Shown here piece by piece: positions 28,895 through 39,318 of a stretch of DNA of 64,000 nt. The first letter of the stretch is position 1. The number at the start of each line of letters is the position of its first letter. The translations under genes were made by a program, and so were the position numbers. The stretch lies in the NCBI RefSeq assembly GCF_002218025.2, contig NZ_AP018680.1:1736001-1800000 (forward strand). The letters are read 5' to 3'. Under the pieces are notes generated by a model. It was not told the origin of the DNA. It saw only the letters and a list, made by a program, of their open reading frames with translations, and ran no database searches. The DNA is from Vibrio casei. Lineage in GTDB: Bacteria > Pseudomonadota > Gammaproteobacteria > Enterobacterales > Vibrionaceae.

Positions 28895-29689
28895 TTAACC
28901 TAACAATAAGCTGTCATCGGTTAGCGCCTCACCTCTGACCTTACTAAACATATCCAACAAATCAGTAACTTGCATCCCTTTACGTGTTTTGCCATCAACA
29001 TCTAAAACAATCTCACCTTGATGAAGCATGATCGTTCTATCTCCACAATCTAGTGCATCTTTCATTGAATGAGTCACCATCATTGCGGTCAAATCAAATT
29101 CCTTCACCACTTTCTTTGTTAAATCGATAACAAAAGCTGCCATCCTAGGATCCAACGCGGCAGTATGTTCGTCCAGTAACAATAATTTACTATCCGACAA
29201 CGTTGCCATTATTAAACTAACTGCTTGACGTTGCCCACCAGAAAGCAAACCAATATTATCGCCTAAGCGATCTTCCAACCCCAAATCAAGAATGCTTATT
29301 CTGTCTTGAAAAAGCTTACGTCGCTGACCAGATAAAGACATCGCCCAACCTCGACGCTTCCCCCTCATATAGGCAATAGCCATATTTTCTTCAATGGTTA
29401 GATCACCACAAGTCCCCGCTAATGGATCCTGAAAGACTCTTGCACACATACGAGCACGCTGATCAACCGACCGTCTCGTTACATCGATATTATCTATCAC
29501 AACGTGCCCACCTATCATTGGTGTTTCCCCTGTGACTGCACCAAGTAAGGTCGATTTACCCGCACCATTGGAACCAATAACGGTTAAAAATTGATGTTGA
29601 GGTACATTAAGCGAGATTTTTCTAAGCGCTTTATTTTCCAGTACAGTTCCGGGATTAAACGTGACTTCAATATTTTTCAATTCAATCAT
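28895..29689 (-). CDS. ABC transporter ATP-binding protein (aromatic amino acid type)
   Basis: 264 residues. Walker A GSNGAGKST (about 38-46), signature LSGGQRQAV, Walker B LLLLDEHTAAL and the switch His in MVTHSMKDAL are intact, so it is an active ATPase. DEHTAALDP is characteristic of the importer group that includes streptococcal TrpZ and clostridial aromatic amino acid systems. Its ATG overlaps the permease stop by 4 bp, so the two are translationally coupled. It is the last gene of the operon. Confidence 0.9.
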   Translation of the reverse strand: MIELKNIEVTFNPGTVLENKALRKISLNVPQHQFLTVIGSNGAGKSTLLGAVTGETPMIGGHVVIDNIDVTRRSVDQRARMCARVFQDPLAGTCGDLTIEENMAIAYMRGKRRGWAMSLSGQRRKLFQDRISILDLGLEDRLGDNIGLLSGGQRQAVSLIMATLSDSKLLLLDEHTAALDPRMAAFVIDLTKKVVKEFDLTAMMVTHSMKDALDCGDRTIMLHQGEIVLDVDGKTRKGMQVTDLLDMFSKVRGEALTDDSLLLG

Positions 29690-30588
29690 AATGCCGCCCC
29701 TTTCGCTGCACGTTTCGCTTTAATATTGCTCTTTATTTTTGGCGCAACCAAGGCAATAGCCACGAGCAAAGCAGTGACTAAGTTTAAATCAGAAGCTTGC
29801 ATACCAAACATGCCAGTATTCAAAGCAAATTGAATCGCTATACGGTATAAAATTGAGCCAACAATAACAGCCACCACTGCCACCCAAATTTTTCGACTTG
29901 GAATTAACGTCTGCCCAAGAATCACAGCCGCAAGACCAACGACGATGGTGCCAGCACCTGCCGTCACATCAGCAAATCCACTTGTTTGAGCTAAAACTGC
30001 ACCAGAAAAACCCACTAAGCCATTCGATAAAGCCAAACCAAAATAGGTATAGAAACCAGTACTTGCACCTTGCGCAGCAACCATACGAGCGTTCACACCT
30101 GTCGCCCTTAAAGCCAAACCAAAATCACTATTTAATAAGCGAATAATCACCAAAGCACAAACAATCACTAAAATAGCAACAGCGAGTGGGCGAATGAATA
30201 AGGCACCGCCAAGGTCATCTAAAGGTGTGAAAATCGTTTGTTCACCAAGAAGGGATAAATTTGGACGCCCCATAATTCGAATGTTAATCGAAAAGGCAGC
30301 CAACATAGTCAAAATAGAAGCTAACAAATGCAAAATACCACAGCGTACGGCCAAGAAAGCAGTAACGAAACCACTTAATCCTCCAACAAAGAACGCCATC
30401 ACAGTAGCAACCCAAGGGTTTACGCCTGAAACTAATGCCGTTGCGGCAACCGCAGCCCCCATAGGAAAACTACCATCAACCGTCAAATCTGGAAAATCTA
30501 AAACTCGAAATGTAATGTATACACCTAAAGCGACTAGGCCATATATTAAACCTAATTCTAAAGCGCCGTAAAAGGCAAAAGCAGACAT
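29686..30588 (-). CDS. ABC transporter permease (aromatic amino acid type)
   Basis: 300 residues, with about eight or nine membrane helices. The start MSAFAFYGALELGLIYGLVALGVYITFRVLDFPDLTVDGSF is typical of the branched-chain/TrpY-like permease family. The ATG at 30588 has AAGGAG five nt upstream; the frame is open 32 codons further without such a site. It lies between the substrate-binding and ATPase genes. Confidence 0.9.
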   Translation of the reverse strand: MSAFAFYGALELGLIYGLVALGVYITFRVLDFPDLTVDGSFPMGAAVAATALVSGVNPWVATVMAFFVGGLSGFVTAFLAVRCGILHLLASILTMLAAFSINIRIMGRPNLSLLGEQTIFTPLDDLGGALFIRPLAVAILVIVCALVIIRLLNSDFGLALRATGVNARMVAAQGASTGFYTYFGLALSNGLVGFSGAVLAQTSGFADVTAGAGTIVVGLAAVILGQTLIPSRKIWVAVVAVIVGSILYRIAIQFALNTGMFGMQASDLNLVTALLVAIALVAPKIKSNIKAKRAAKGAAL

Positions 30589-30729
30589 ACAAACTCCTTC
30601 TCTGCTTACTATATCTATCTCAATGAAAATCATATGACAGACATAAACACTCCGGCCAATCACATGGCAGGAATAAAAATCCATTTAATTATTTGTTATG
30701 GACACAAGAAAGTAACAAGCCAACAAATT

Positions 30730-30757
30730 GGTTATTGAGCGGTGAGACTCAATAACC
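30730..30757 (-). repeat. intercistronic hairpin between binding-protein and permease genes
   Basis: Perfect 10-bp arms GGTTATTGAG and CTCAATAACC with an 8-nt loop. There is no U run on the minus strand. Such stems after binding-protein genes often protect the upstream mRNA or cause partial termination, raising binding protein over permease. Confidence 0.55.
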
Positions 30758-30768
30758 TTTTCATCATT

Positions 30769-31737
30769 TTACTTTGTCGATTCTTTAGCTCGCTCTAGAA
30801 TAGACGGTGGGATGTTAATGCCCAATTTTTCTGCCGCTTGCTTATTAATAATAAGGTCAGAGGCCTTGGCAATTTTCACAGGTAAATCACTTGGTTTCTT
30901 ACCTTCTAAAATTGCCGCTACGTAATCTGCCGTTTGGATACCAACTTGGTAATAATCTGCTCCCAAACCAATGACTGCACCGCTATCAATATACGTCGTG
31001 GAGGCGGCAAATACTGGTTTCTTCGCTTGATTTGCAGCAGCAACCATACCATCAATAGCACTGGCTACCGTGTTATCAATCATTGCATAAATGACATCAG
31101 ACTTAGCCACGATCGCCTGGGTAGCCGATTTAATATCAGCACTTTTAAGCGCAGTACTTTCATGAACCGTAATATTTCGTTTTGCGGCTTCAGCTTTAAG
31201 TAACGTCATCAAAGCAACAGAATTTGCTTCTCCTGGGTTATAAACCACACCAATACTTTTTAACTCAGGATTGAACTCTTGCATCAACTCAACATGCTGT
31301 GCAACGGGTGACAGATCAGACAAGCCGGTAACATTACCTGAAGGATTATCTAAAGATTTTACGAGTTTAGCCTCGACAGGATCGGTTACTGCAGTGAAAA
31401 CAATGGGAATATTTCTTGTTGTAGCCGCAAGCGCTTGAGCTGAAGGTGTAGCAATGCCGACTAAAACATCAGGCCCTTCACCAACAAACTGGCGAGCAAT
31501 TTGAGAAGCAATAGCCGGATTGCCTTGTGCGGTGCGATATTCTAAATTTAAATTTTTGCCTTGTTCATACCCTTGTGCCTTCAATCCATCGATTAAGCCA
31601 TTACGGGCTGCATCTAAAGCTGGGTGCTCAACAATTTGTGAGACATCTACTTTGTAAGTTTTAGCGGATACACCTGTTGCAGACATTAATGCCGCCCCTG
31701 CAAAAATAACAGTAGCGAAAAGTTGTTTTGCTTTCAT
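30769..31737 (-). CDS. ABC transporter substrate-binding protein (TrpX-like)
   Basis: 322 residues. The signal peptide (MKAKQLFATVIFAGAALMSATGVSA) has an Ala-x-Ala cleavage site and no lipobox, so the product is a free periplasmic protein. The mature part has the two-lobed pattern of the DUF534/ABC_sub_bind family (PTPDVLVGIATPSAQAL-like and IPIVFTAVTDPVEAKLV segments). Tested relatives bind tryptophan or tyrosine/phenylalanine. The ATG at 31737 has AAGGAG upstream. A near-perfect TyrR box 55-72 bp upstream supports an aromatic amino acid substrate. Confidence 0.9.
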   Translation of the reverse strand: MKAKQLFATVIFAGAALMSATGVSAKTYKVDVSQIVEHPALDAARNGLIDGLKAQGYEQGKNLNLEYRTAQGNPAIASQIARQFVGEGPDVLVGIATPSAQALAATTRNIPIVFTAVTDPVEAKLVKSLDNPSGNVTGLSDLSPVAQHVELMQEFNPELKSIGVVYNPGEANSVALMTLLKAEAAKRNITVHESTALKSADIKSATQAIVAKSDVIYAMIDNTVASAIDGMVAAANQAKKPVFAASTTYIDSGAVIGLGADYYQVGIQTADYVAAILEGKKPSDLPVKIAKASDLIINKQAAEKLGINIPPSILERAKESTK

Positions 31738-31791
31738 CTTGACTCCTTGATTCAGCAATAGAATGTTGTATTTGATTTATTATTATCGATC

Positions 31792-31809
31792 TGTACAAAT
31801 AAATTTACA
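31792..31809. promoter_or_regulatory. TyrR box upstream of the ABC importer
   Basis: TGTACA-AATAAA-TTTACA matches the TyrR consensus TGTAAA-N6-TTTACA at 11 of 12 fixed positions with exact spacing. It overlaps the candidate promoter zone of the importer (GATAAT at 31782-31787 as a -10 on the minus strand), which would fit repression. Confidence 0.7.
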
Positions 31810-31904
31810 GCTGGGCAATGCTATTTTCATTATTACTCTTTACATTGAGCTTATATTCTTACCAGTTAATCTGGACAAAGGGAAGTGGCAGTTTACAAAA
31901 TAGC

Positions 31905-31944
31905 AACAAAGCCCTAATAACGGATTATTAGGGCTTTGTTTTAT
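31905..31944 (-). terminator. terminator downstream of yfbV
   Basis: 16-bp perfect arms (31905-31920 and 31925-31940), 4-nt loop. Flanking runs are modest on both strands. It insulates yfbV from the importer operon. Confidence 0.8.
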
Positions 31945-31968
31945 GAGAAAAATAGAGGGGTTTGGCGC

Positions 31969-32418
31969 TTAAAACCAGCGTTCTAAAGCAGTATCGTCTA
32001 ATTGAGTAAATGCTCGTTTAAGCATCGCAGCAAGCTCTTTATAACGAGGTTTTGATTTTATTGGCTCTTGAGCAGCTCCTGATTCGGCCACTTTTTGGTA
32101 AAGTTCACGATACCAATTTGCTAAACTGGGTGGTAACAATGTGTTCGAACGTGTTCCTAACCACCAAATACCTTGCAGCGGCAAGCTAATCGCAAATAGA
32201 GCGATAACAATAGCTTGAGGCATCGCACCATAGTTTTGTAGACTCATTTGCATTAACACACTAATAGCAGCAATAGCAGGCATAACCTTAATGCCAAACC
32301 TAGTTGCTTTTATTATGCGTTGCTCTGGAAATATAGGCGCGAGCTCTTTACGAACAGGCCAGAGGTCCATGTAATGCTGCCCATCTTTTAAGCGGTGGAT
32401 AAAACTTTTATGACTCAT
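31969..32418 (-). CDS. yfbV: UPF0208 membrane protein YfbV
   Basis: 149 residues with two central membrane helices (about 46-62 and 68-86) and the family start [33 protein letters not shown]. coli YfbV has been linked to chromosome Ter macrodomain insulation, but the mechanism is unclear. It is divergent from ackA, the same arrangement as in E. coli. Confidence 0.93.
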   Translation of the reverse strand: MSHKSFIHRLKDGQHYMDLWPVRKELAPIFPEQRIIKATRFGIKVMPAIAAISVLMQMSLQNYGAMPQAIVIALFAISLPLQGIWWLGTRSNTLLPPSLANWYRELYQKVAESGAAQEPIKSKPRYKELAAMLKRAFTQLDDTALERWF

Positions 32419-32747
32419 ATACCCTCCTTACCTATAAAAAATCCCAGTAAAAAATCAAATAAAATCGTAATAAAATTGACTAAAGTTAATATTGGTTAAA
32501 ATATTTTTTGTTATATTGAGATATAATCGTTATCCTTTGCACGCTTTCATGATCTCCGTCACCAAATTCTTAGGTTGAACTGAGTGATATGTCGCACAAA
32601 TTAAAATTTTAAGCACGCCCAAAGAATGTCAGATTCAATTGTGCGCGTCTACTTTAAAGAATAATACGTTGATCCTAGATTGTCGTCTATTCTTGAAATT
32701 GTTTTATTTCATTACAGTCATTTTTGAACGAATACAGGTATTCACTC
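32419..32747. promoter_or_regulatory. yfbV-ackA divergent promoter region
   Basis: Two GTTAA elements one helical turn apart (32485 and 32495) resemble the direct-repeat pattern of ArcA sites. A perfect TATAAT (32522-32527, plus strand) is a candidate -10 for ackA, without a good -35. No gene seen. Confidence 0.4.
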
Positions 32748-33944
32748 ATGTCAAAGCTAGTCCTAGTTTTAAACTGCGGTAGTTCTTCACTAAAATTTGC
32801 AATCGTTGATGCGGAGTCTGGCGATGAGCTTCTTAGCGGCCTTTCTGAATGTTTAGGTCTTCCAGAAGCACGAATCAAATGGAAACTAGATGGAAAGCAT
32901 GAAGCACAACTTGGTCACGGTGCAGCGCACGCTGAAGCATTAAACTTTATCGTAGAAACCATTCTTGCTTCTAAACCAGAATTAGGCGAAGGCGTTGGGG
33001 CTATTGGTCATCGCGTTGTTCATGGTGGTGAAAAATTCACCAAGTCAGTGTTGATTACTGAAGCTGTTATTCAAGAAATTAAAGACGTTACCGCGCTAGC
33101 CCCACTACACAACCCTGCGGCTATTGCAGGTATAGAAGCGGCTAAGTTAGCATTCCCTGATTTGAAAAATGTGGCTGTTTTTGACACTGCATTCCACCAA
33201 ACCATGCCTGAAGAAGCTTACCTGTATGCTATCCCATACAACCTATACACTGAAAACAGTATCCGTCGCTACGGTATGCACGGTACTTCGCACCTATTCA
33301 TTACTCGTGAAGTTGCGAGCATCATGGATAAGCCAGTTGAAGAAGTAAACATTATTAACTGTCACTTAGGTAACGGTGCTTCTGTTTGTGCAATCAAAAA
33401 TGGCCAATCAGTTGATACATCAATGGGTCTAACACCACTTGAAGGTCTTGTGATGGGAACACGTTGTGGTGATATCGACCCTGCTGTTATTTTCCACCTA
33501 CATGACTCACTTGGTTACTCGGTTGAGCAAATCAATACGATGCTAACAAAAGAATCGGGTCTGCTTGGCCTGACTCAAGTAACATCTGATTGCCGTTTCG
33601 TAGAAGATAATTATCAAGAAAAACCAGAAGCAAAACGTGCGATGGACGTATTTTGTCACCGCTTAGCAAAATACATCGCTGGTTACACGTCCACACTTGA
33701 AGGCCGCCTAGATGCCATCGTCTTCACTGGTGGTATTGGTGAAAACTCAGGTCCTATCCGTGAACTCGTTCTTAATCGTCTTGGTATTTTTGGTATCGAA
33801 GTTGATAACGACAAAAACTTAGCCGCTCGTTTTGGTGGTGAAGGTGTAATCACAACAGAAAATAGCCGCGTACCAGCAATGGTCATCTCAACCAATGAAG
33901 AATTGGTTATTGCAGAAGACACTGCACGCTTAGCGAGTCTTTAA
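32748..33944 (+). CDS. ackA: acetate kinase
   Basis: 398 residues. Interconverts acetyl-phosphate plus ADP with acetate plus ATP in overflow metabolism. [11 protein letters not shown] (phosphate-binding start), [31 protein letters not shown] and related ASKHA motifs are all present. I start at the ATG at 32748 ([14 protein letters not shown]), as in E. coli; an in-frame TTG eight codons earlier is unlikely. Followed by pta. Confidence 0.98.
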   Translation: MSKLVLVLNCGSSSLKFAIVDAESGDELLSGLSECLGLPEARIKWKLDGKHEAQLGHGAAHAEALNFIVETILASKPELGEGVGAIGHRVVHGGEKFTKSVLITEAVIQEIKDVTALAPLHNPAAIAGIEAAKLAFPDLKNVAVFDTAFHQTMPEEAYLYAIPYNLYTENSIRRYGMHGTSHLFITREVASIMDKPVEEVNIINCHLGNGASVCAIKNGQSVDTSMGLTPLEGLVMGTRCGDIDPAVIFHLHDSLGYSVEQINTMLTKESGLLGLTQVTSDCRFVEDNYQEKPEAKRAMDVFCHRLAKYIAGYTSTLEGRLDAIVFTGGIGENSGPIRELVLNRLGIFGIEVDNDKNLAARFGGEGVITTENSRVPAMVISTNEELVIAEDTARLASL

Positions 33945-33950
33945 TCTTTA

Positions 33951-33981
33951 CAGGCTAACATCAAGTTAGCCTGTTTTCTTT
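33951..33981 (+). terminator. hairpin with U tract between ackA and pta
   Basis: CAGGCTAAC (33951-33959), 5-nt loop, GTTAGCCTG (33965-33973), then TTTTCTTT. It has the form of an intrinsic terminator inside what is usually an operon; a second 6-bp stem GCTGAG/CTCAGC lies near 33985-34008. It may reduce pta relative to ackA. Confidence 0.75.
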
Positions 33982-34034
33982 ATGGCTGAGTTTATCCAGC
34001 TCAGCTATTTTCAATAGTTAGAGGAAACTTATCC

Positions 34035-36176
34035 ATGTCTCGTACTATTATGCTTGTTCCTATTAGCGCTGGTGTTGGTTTAACTAGCGTTAGCTTAGGT
34101 GTCTTACGCGCTATGGAGCGTAAGGGTGTAAATGTTGCATTCTTCAAACCTATCGCACAACCACGTAGCGGTGCTGATCTTCCTGATCTAACCTCTACCA
34201 TTATCTCTACAAACAGTGATATGAAAGTGGCTGAGCCAACACCAATGTCTGAAGCAGAATCCTTCATCAGTAATGAAAAAATGGATGTCCTGCTTGAGCA
34301 AATCGTTGAACGTTACAATGCCATCAGTAATCACTCTGAAGTGGTATTAATTGAAGGCCTAGTTCCAACTCGCAAGCACCCATTTGCTAACCAAGTGAAC
34401 GCAGAAATTGCAAAAACACTTGGCGCAGAAATCGTATTTGTTGCGACCCCTGGCACCAATAACGCCGTGCAGTTAAAAGAACGAATCGATGTTGCTTGTT
34501 CAAACTTTGGTGGCACTAAAAACAAAAATATTTCTGGCGTTATCATCAATAAGCTTAACGCTCCCGTTGATGAAGCAGGTCGTACTCGCCCGGACTTGTC
34601 AGAAATTTTTGATGAAAACGATCACGCCACACAAGCCAACATTGAAGTAATGCAAATCTTCAACTCTAGCCCAATTCGCGTGCTCGGTTGCGTACCTTGG
34701 AAAATTGAGTTAATCGCTACCCGTGCTATCGATATGGCGAAACACTTAAATGCAGACATAATTAATACTGGTGAAATTAACTCTCGCCGTATTAAGAGCA
34801 TCACTTTCTGTGCACGCTCTCTACCAAACATGATTGAGCACTTTAAGCCAGGTTCATTACTTGTCACTTCTGCTGATCGTCCAGACGTTATCGTTGCAGC
34901 TGCTCTCGCCTCAATGAATGGTGTAGAAATCGGTGCGATCTTGCTAACCGGCGGCTACGATATTCCAGCATCTATTGCTGATTTATGTAAGCCAGCATTT
35001 GAAGCCGGTTTACCTATCTTCAAAGCGCAAGGCAACACATGGCAAACCTCGTTAAATCTACAAAGCTTTAACCTTGAAGTGCCCGCTGATGATAAAGAGC
35101 GTATCGAATTCATCAATGATCATGTTGCAAGCCACATTGATGGACCTTGGATTGATTCTCTATCTGAAGGTACTCAAGGCATCCGCCGCCTAAGCCCACC
35201 AGCATTCCGTTACCAGTTAACAGAATTTGCTCGTCGTGCAGGCAAGCGCATCGTACTTCCTGAAGGTGATGAGCCACGTACGGTAAAAGCGGCAGCCATT
35301 TGTGCTGAACGTGGTATCGCAACGTGTGTGCTTTTAGGTAATCCAGAAGAAATTCGTCGTGTTGCAGCCCAACAAGGTGTGGAACTTGGTGCTGGCGTTG
35401 AAATTATTGACCCAGAAAAAGTACGAGAAAACTACGTGGCACGTCTAGTTGAACTACGTGGCGCAAAGGGTATGACTGAAGTCGTTGCTCGTGAGAAGCT
35501 GGAAGATTCTGTATTCCTTGGCACTATGATGCTAGAAGCTGGCGAAGTTGATGGTCTAGTATCAGGTGCGGTTCACACTACGGCTAACACTATCGTTCCT
35601 CCATTCCAAATCATCAAAACAGCACCGGGTGCGTCTATCGTATCTTCTGTGTTCTTCATGCTATTGCCTGACCAAGTATTGGTATACGGTGACTGTGCGA
35701 TCAACCCAGATCCAAACGCAGAGCAACTCGCTGAAATAGCAATTCAATCAGCAGATTCAGCAAAAGCATTCGGTATTGACCCGCGTGTAGCTATGATCTC
35801 TTACTCAACCGGTACGTCTGGTAAGGGTGCTGATGTAGATAAAGTACGTGAAGCCACCCGCATTGCTCAAGAGAAACGTCCTGACTTAGTCATTGATGGT
35901 CCTCTACAGTACGATGCCGCTATCATGGAAAACGTTGCCGCTTCTAAAGCGCCAAACTCGCCTGTAGCTGGTAAAGCAACTGTATTTGTATTCCCAGACC
36001 TAAATACGGGTAATACAACGTACAAAGCGGTACAGCGTTCTGCAGACCTAGTGTCTATCGGTCCAATGCTTCAAGGCATGCGTAAGCCTGTCAATGACTT
36101 GTCTCGCGGCGCTCTAGTAGACGATATCGTTTACACCGTTGCACTAACAGCAATTCAAGCAGCACAAGCTGAATAA
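34035..36176 (+). CDS. pta: phosphate acetyltransferase
   Basis: 713 residues, the long gammaproteobacterial form: an N-terminal P-loop-like domain ([22 protein letters not shown]), a DRTGG middle domain and the C-terminal PTA_PTB catalytic domain (about 390-710; [47 protein letters not shown]). Converts acetyl-CoA and phosphate to acetyl-phosphate. GAGGAAA precedes the ATG. Confidence 0.98.
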   Translation: MSRTIMLVPISAGVGLTSVSLGVLRAMERKGVNVAFFKPIAQPRSGADLPDLTSTIISTNSDMKVAEPTPMSEAESFISNEKMDVLLEQIVERYNAISNHSEVVLIEGLVPTRKHPFANQVNAEIAKTLGAEIVFVATPGTNNAVQLKERIDVACSNFGGTKNKNISGVIINKLNAPVDEAGRTRPDLSEIFDENDHATQANIEVMQIFNSSPIRVLGCVPWKIELIATRAIDMAKHLNADIINTGEINSRRIKSITFCARSLPNMIEHFKPGSLLVTSADRPDVIVAAALASMNGVEIGAILLTGGYDIPASIADLCKPAFEAGLPIFKAQGNTWQTSLNLQSFNLEVPADDKERIEFINDHVASHIDGPWIDSLSEGTQGIRRLSPPAFRYQLTEFARRAGKRIVLPEGDEPRTVKAAAICAERGIATCVLLGNPEEIRRVAAQQGVELGAGVEIIDPEKVRENYVARLVELRGAKGMTEVVAREKLEDSVFLGTMMLEAGEVDGLVSGAVHTTANTIVPPFQIIKTAPGASIVSSVFFMLLPDQVLVYGDCAINPDPNAEQLAEIAIQSADSAKAFGIDPRVAMISYSTGTSGKGADVDKVREATRIAQEKRPDLVIDGPLQYDAAIMENVAASKAPNSPVAGKATVFVFPDLNTGNTTYKAVQRSADLVSIGPMLQGMRKPVNDLSRGALVDDIVYTVALTAIQAAQAE

Positions 36177-36202
36177 GCTATTCACTGTAAGCTAAAACAA
36201 AC

Positions 36203-36238
36203 AATCCCCGTTGATGAATATCAGCGGGGATTTTTTAT
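36203..36238 (+). terminator. pta terminator
   Basis: 13-bp stem (36203-36215 with 36220-36232, one G-T pair), GAAT loop, then a T run. Bases of the T run overlap the 3' arm. Confidence 0.9.
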
Positions 36239-36292
36239 GCCAGAAGCATGTAGCTCATTTTTATCATTGGATATTTTGAACGATGCCTTTAA

Positions 36293-36625
36293 CTATGAAC
36301 TTCGAGGAGCGAACATTATAATGGTCATACCAACTAACGCTACTGATACACCAACTACATCCCACAGTGTTGGCCGAATGCCATCAACAACCCATAACCA
36401 AAGTATCGCGACGAATATGTATACTCCGCCGTAGGCAGCATAAACTCTACCCGCTGCTGTAGGGTGTAGTGAAAGTAACCAAGCAAATAGAGCAAGGAAA
36501 AAGGCGGCTGGTAGCAATAACCAAATTGATTTGTCTTCTTTTAACCACAAATAAGGCAGGTAGCATCCAAGTATTTCAGCAATTGCAGTAATAAAAAACA
36601 GCCCCATTATTTTAATTTCTGGCAC
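36293..36625 (-). CDS. UPF0060 (YnfA) family membrane protein
   Basis: About 110 residues, four membrane helices. The core [36 protein letters not shown] is the YnfA signature. The family is related to small multidrug-resistance transporters but a transport substrate is not settled. I start at a GTG (36623-36625) with AGGA 7 nt upstream; a TTG directly before it has poorer spacing. Confidence 0.9.
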   Translation of the reverse strand: MPEIKIMGLFFITAIAEILGCYLPYLWLKEDKSIWLLLPAAFFLALFAWLLSLHPTAAGRVYAAYGGVYIFVAILWLWVVDGIRPTLWDVVGVSVALVGMTIIMFAPRSS

Positions 36626-36731
36626 CAAAAAATCCTCATTTTGACTCTGTCAATTACAGTATAACTAACACATCCATCAGCATGTTTATTTCCAACTGAT
36701 ACGATTTTTTATTTACTTTTCACTTACCAAT

Positions 36732-36765
36732 AAAAAAGCCAACGAATGACTTCGTTGACTTTGTA
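36732..36765 (-). terminator. terminator of the Tim44-like gene
   Basis: CAACGAA/TTCGTTG core stem extended by AAAG/CTTT across one mismatch, TGAC loop, with a run of T on the minus strand (36732-36737). Confidence 0.8.
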
Positions 36766-36787
36766 TATTTAAAACGAATCTTAATGA

Positions 36788-37663
36788 TTAAGAGTTTGTC
36801 TGAATTCCAACAATCAACCAAGGTGCATTATTGGCGATTAGATCACGCTCTAAATGCCAAACTTCATCAATATCTTCTTCAACACCTTCTGCGGTATCAC
36901 GGTAGCGGCCCGTAAATTGAATACTAAGTTGAGCTTTAGAAGCATCATATTCGCCACGGACAATCTCAGCATCCACATACATAACATCCGTATGTTGATC
37001 ACCTTGAAGCTCTGCACGTTCTGCTTTTAATTCAGCAAACAAACTTGGCGTAACATATTCTTCAATTTTATCCAGCTGGTTAAAGTTCCAAGCGCCTTGT
37101 AGTGTGCGGTAATGTTCACGAGAACCTTCCACAAATGCTACCCGGTCAAAACCTGGAGGGAAGTTATGCGGCACATCAGATTGACCTGTTGCACCAAAAC
37201 CACCTGAAGCTTGAGGCTGTTCAAAGTTTTGCACATTCGGTTGTTCAAACTGTTGGCGGTTTGATGCGCCAGAATAAGCAGCTTGCGGCCCTCGGTTCAT
37301 TGAACCCTGCTTTGCCCCCATCATGCCGCGTAAGAATTTGAATGCGACAAAAGCAATCAAGCCCATGATTAAAATATCAAAGAATTGAATGCCTTCAAAA
37401 CCACCACCCATAAATAAAGAAGCAAGCAAGCCACCAGCTAATAAACCACCTAACATGCCGCCCATCATGCCACCACGACGAGTATTGGTTGCATCAGGCT
37501 TTTTATTTAGTGTATTAGTATTTTGTACGTTCTGTTTTGGAGCAGGCGCGGTTTTAAAACTTTTACCGAAAGACTTACCACCACCAAAGCGCTTTGCTTC
37601 AGCCAATGGTGCCGTTACCATTGATACCATAATCAATGCAACCATGACAAAAAGTCGGTTCAT
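36788..37663 (-). CDS. Tim44-like domain membrane protein
   Basis: 291 residues. A signal peptide (about 1-23, ending APLAEA) is followed by a low-complexity linker, a Gly/Met-rich hydrophobic stretch (GGMMGGMLGGLLAGGLLASLFMGGG), a membrane helix near 91-108 and a C-terminal Tim44-like domain (about 165-291). Bacterial members are common but uncharacterised. It stands alone. Confidence 0.85.
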   Translation of the reverse strand: MNRLFVMVALIMVSMVTAPLAEAKRFGGGKSFGKSFKTAPAPKQNVQNTNTLNKKPDATNTRRGGMMGGMLGGLLAGGLLASLFMGGGFEGIQFFDILIMGLIAFVAFKFLRGMMGAKQGSMNRGPQAAYSGASNRQQFEQPNVQNFEQPQASGGFGATGQSDVPHNFPPGFDRVAFVEGSREHYRTLQGAWNFNQLDKIEEYVTPSLFAELKAERAELQGDQHTDVMYVDAEIVRGEYDASKAQLSIQFTGRYRDTAEGVEEDIDEVWHLERDLIANNAPWLIVGIQTNS

Positions 37664-37873
37664 AGGATCCCTTTACTATTAATGACGAAATTAAGTTCAT
37701 CATAGCTTGAATAAGCCATGAGTACACAACAGCAATGTTTCAGAATATTGCAAGGTGTCATGCTGAGCATTAATACATCACACTTCAACATATTTATAAT
37801 AAATTCATTTATCTATTAAACCTAATACCGTTACACTGCTTATAGATAAAAAGGAATGCATAAAGGCACATTT

Positions 37874-39187
37874 ATGGATAAATACTCTCAATCTGACACT
37901 GTTTTTTTCTCACAGCGATTTTTCCCTTACTTTGTTACTCAATTCTTCGGCGCTTTTAACGACAATATTTATAAAAATACATTATTGATTTTTGTCGCCT
38001 TCGCAAGCGCCAATCAATTACCAATTTCAAGCACCTTATTCATCAATCTTGCTGCCGGTATTTTTATTCTCCCTTTTTTCCTTTTTTCTGCAACAGCAGG
38101 CGTAATTGCTGACAAGTATGAAAAATCAAAGCTAATACGTTGGATAAAATTTGCTGAAATTATCATTATGATTGCCGGTGCCATTAGCTTTCTTTACCAA
38201 AGTTACCTTGCACTACTAATATTATTGTTTTTAATGGGAACACAATCAGCATTTTTTGGCCCAGTAAAATATGCTTTATTACCACAGCACTTAAAACCAG
38301 CGCAATTATTAAAGGGCAATGCATGGGTAGAAACAGGGACCTTCTTGGCTATTTTATTCGGAACCATTGGGGCAGGAATCATTGTCGCTACCCCAAATGC
38401 TTATTGGTTAACCGCTGTATCCGTTGTTTTTTTTGCCGTATTGGGTTTTATCGCCAGCCTATTTATTCCTAAGGCATTACCTAGCCCAAACCACTATCAA
38501 TTTTCTTGGAAACCCATTTTTCATACACAACAAACATTAAATATCGCCAAACAAAATAGAACTATTCACCTGTCTATTATTGCCATCAGTTGGTTTTGGT
38601 TTCTAGGCGCTTGTTATTTAACTCAATTTCCTAATTTCAGTAAAACCTATATTCAAGGAGATAGCACCAGCGTCTCTTTTCTATTGGCATTATTTTCCGT
38701 TGGTATCGCAATCGGCTCTTTACTTTGTGCCAAGTTATCCCATCAAAAAATCAACCTAAAGCTTGTAGGATTAGGAGGCGTTGGTATCAGCATATTTAGT
38801 GTATTACTCGGCTTGTTTTCAATACTCATTCAAACGACGTCAACCAATGACATGATTTCAATTACGAATCTATTAAGTTCGGCCAACTATCTTCCAATCT
38901 TCTTTAGTTTATTTTTTTTAGGTATGTGTGGCGGGACTTTTATCGTACCTTTATATACATTAATGCAAACTCTCGCTTCAACAGAAACAAGAGCGCAAGT
39001 GATTGCTGCAAATAATATTTATAACGCATTATTTATGGTAGGTAGCGCAATCATTAGTATTGTTTGCTTATCATTACTCTCAATGGCCATACATCAATTT
39101 TTTATTTTTCTTGGGATACTCAATTTACTCGTCATTTTTGGTTTATATCGATATAAGCCTCAAACCATGACACCAGAAAGTCATTAA
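37874..39187 (+). CDS. MFS transporter, LplT-like
   Basis: 437 residues, 11-12 membrane helices. The FFGAFNDNIYKNTLLIF start and FFGPVKYALLP motif are those of LplT lysophospholipid flippases and the MFS half of Aas-type acyltransferase fusions. No acyltransferase or AMP-ligase domain follows. I use the ATG at 37874 (AAAGG 7 nt upstream); another ATG six codons earlier lies directly against its purine run. Substrate by homology only. Confidence 0.85.
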   Translation: MDKYSQSDTVFFSQRFFPYFVTQFFGAFNDNIYKNTLLIFVAFASANQLPISSTLFINLAAGIFILPFFLFSATAGVIADKYEKSKLIRWIKFAEIIIMIAGAISFLYQSYLALLILLFLMGTQSAFFGPVKYALLPQHLKPAQLLKGNAWVETGTFLAILFGTIGAGIIVATPNAYWLTAVSVVFFAVLGFIASLFIPKALPSPNHYQFSWKPIFHTQQTLNIAKQNRTIHLSIIAISWFWFLGACYLTQFPNFSKTYIQGDSTSVSFLLALFSVGIAIGSLLCAKLSHQKINLKLVGLGGVGISIFSVLLGLFSILIQTTSTNDMISITNLLSSANYLPIFFSLFFLGMCGGTFIVPLYTLMQTLASTETRAQVIAANNIYNALFMVGSAIISIVCLSLLSMAIHQFFIFLGILNLLVIFGLYRYKPQTMTPESH

Positions 39188-39209
39188 CGTCTTCTTGAAC
39201 AAACCAAGC

Positions 39210-39240
39210 ACTTGTCGTTAATTTTTATTTAACGACAAGT
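39210..39240. repeat. inverted repeat between the LplT-like and YeiH-like genes
   Basis: 12-bp perfect arms (39210-39221 and 39229-39240) with a T-rich 7-nt loop. No T run follows on either strand. Confidence 0.6.
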
Positions 39241-39318
39241 TAAAAATATCAATACTTACTTAACTATGAAATTGAGATATTCTCCGCATTACTTTCTTAC
39301 TACCTTTCAGGCCAAGCT

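Noticed and set aside
36237..36434. Plus-strand frame after the pta terminator
   Set aside because: Antisense to the YnfA-like gene, and it starts within the terminator tail.
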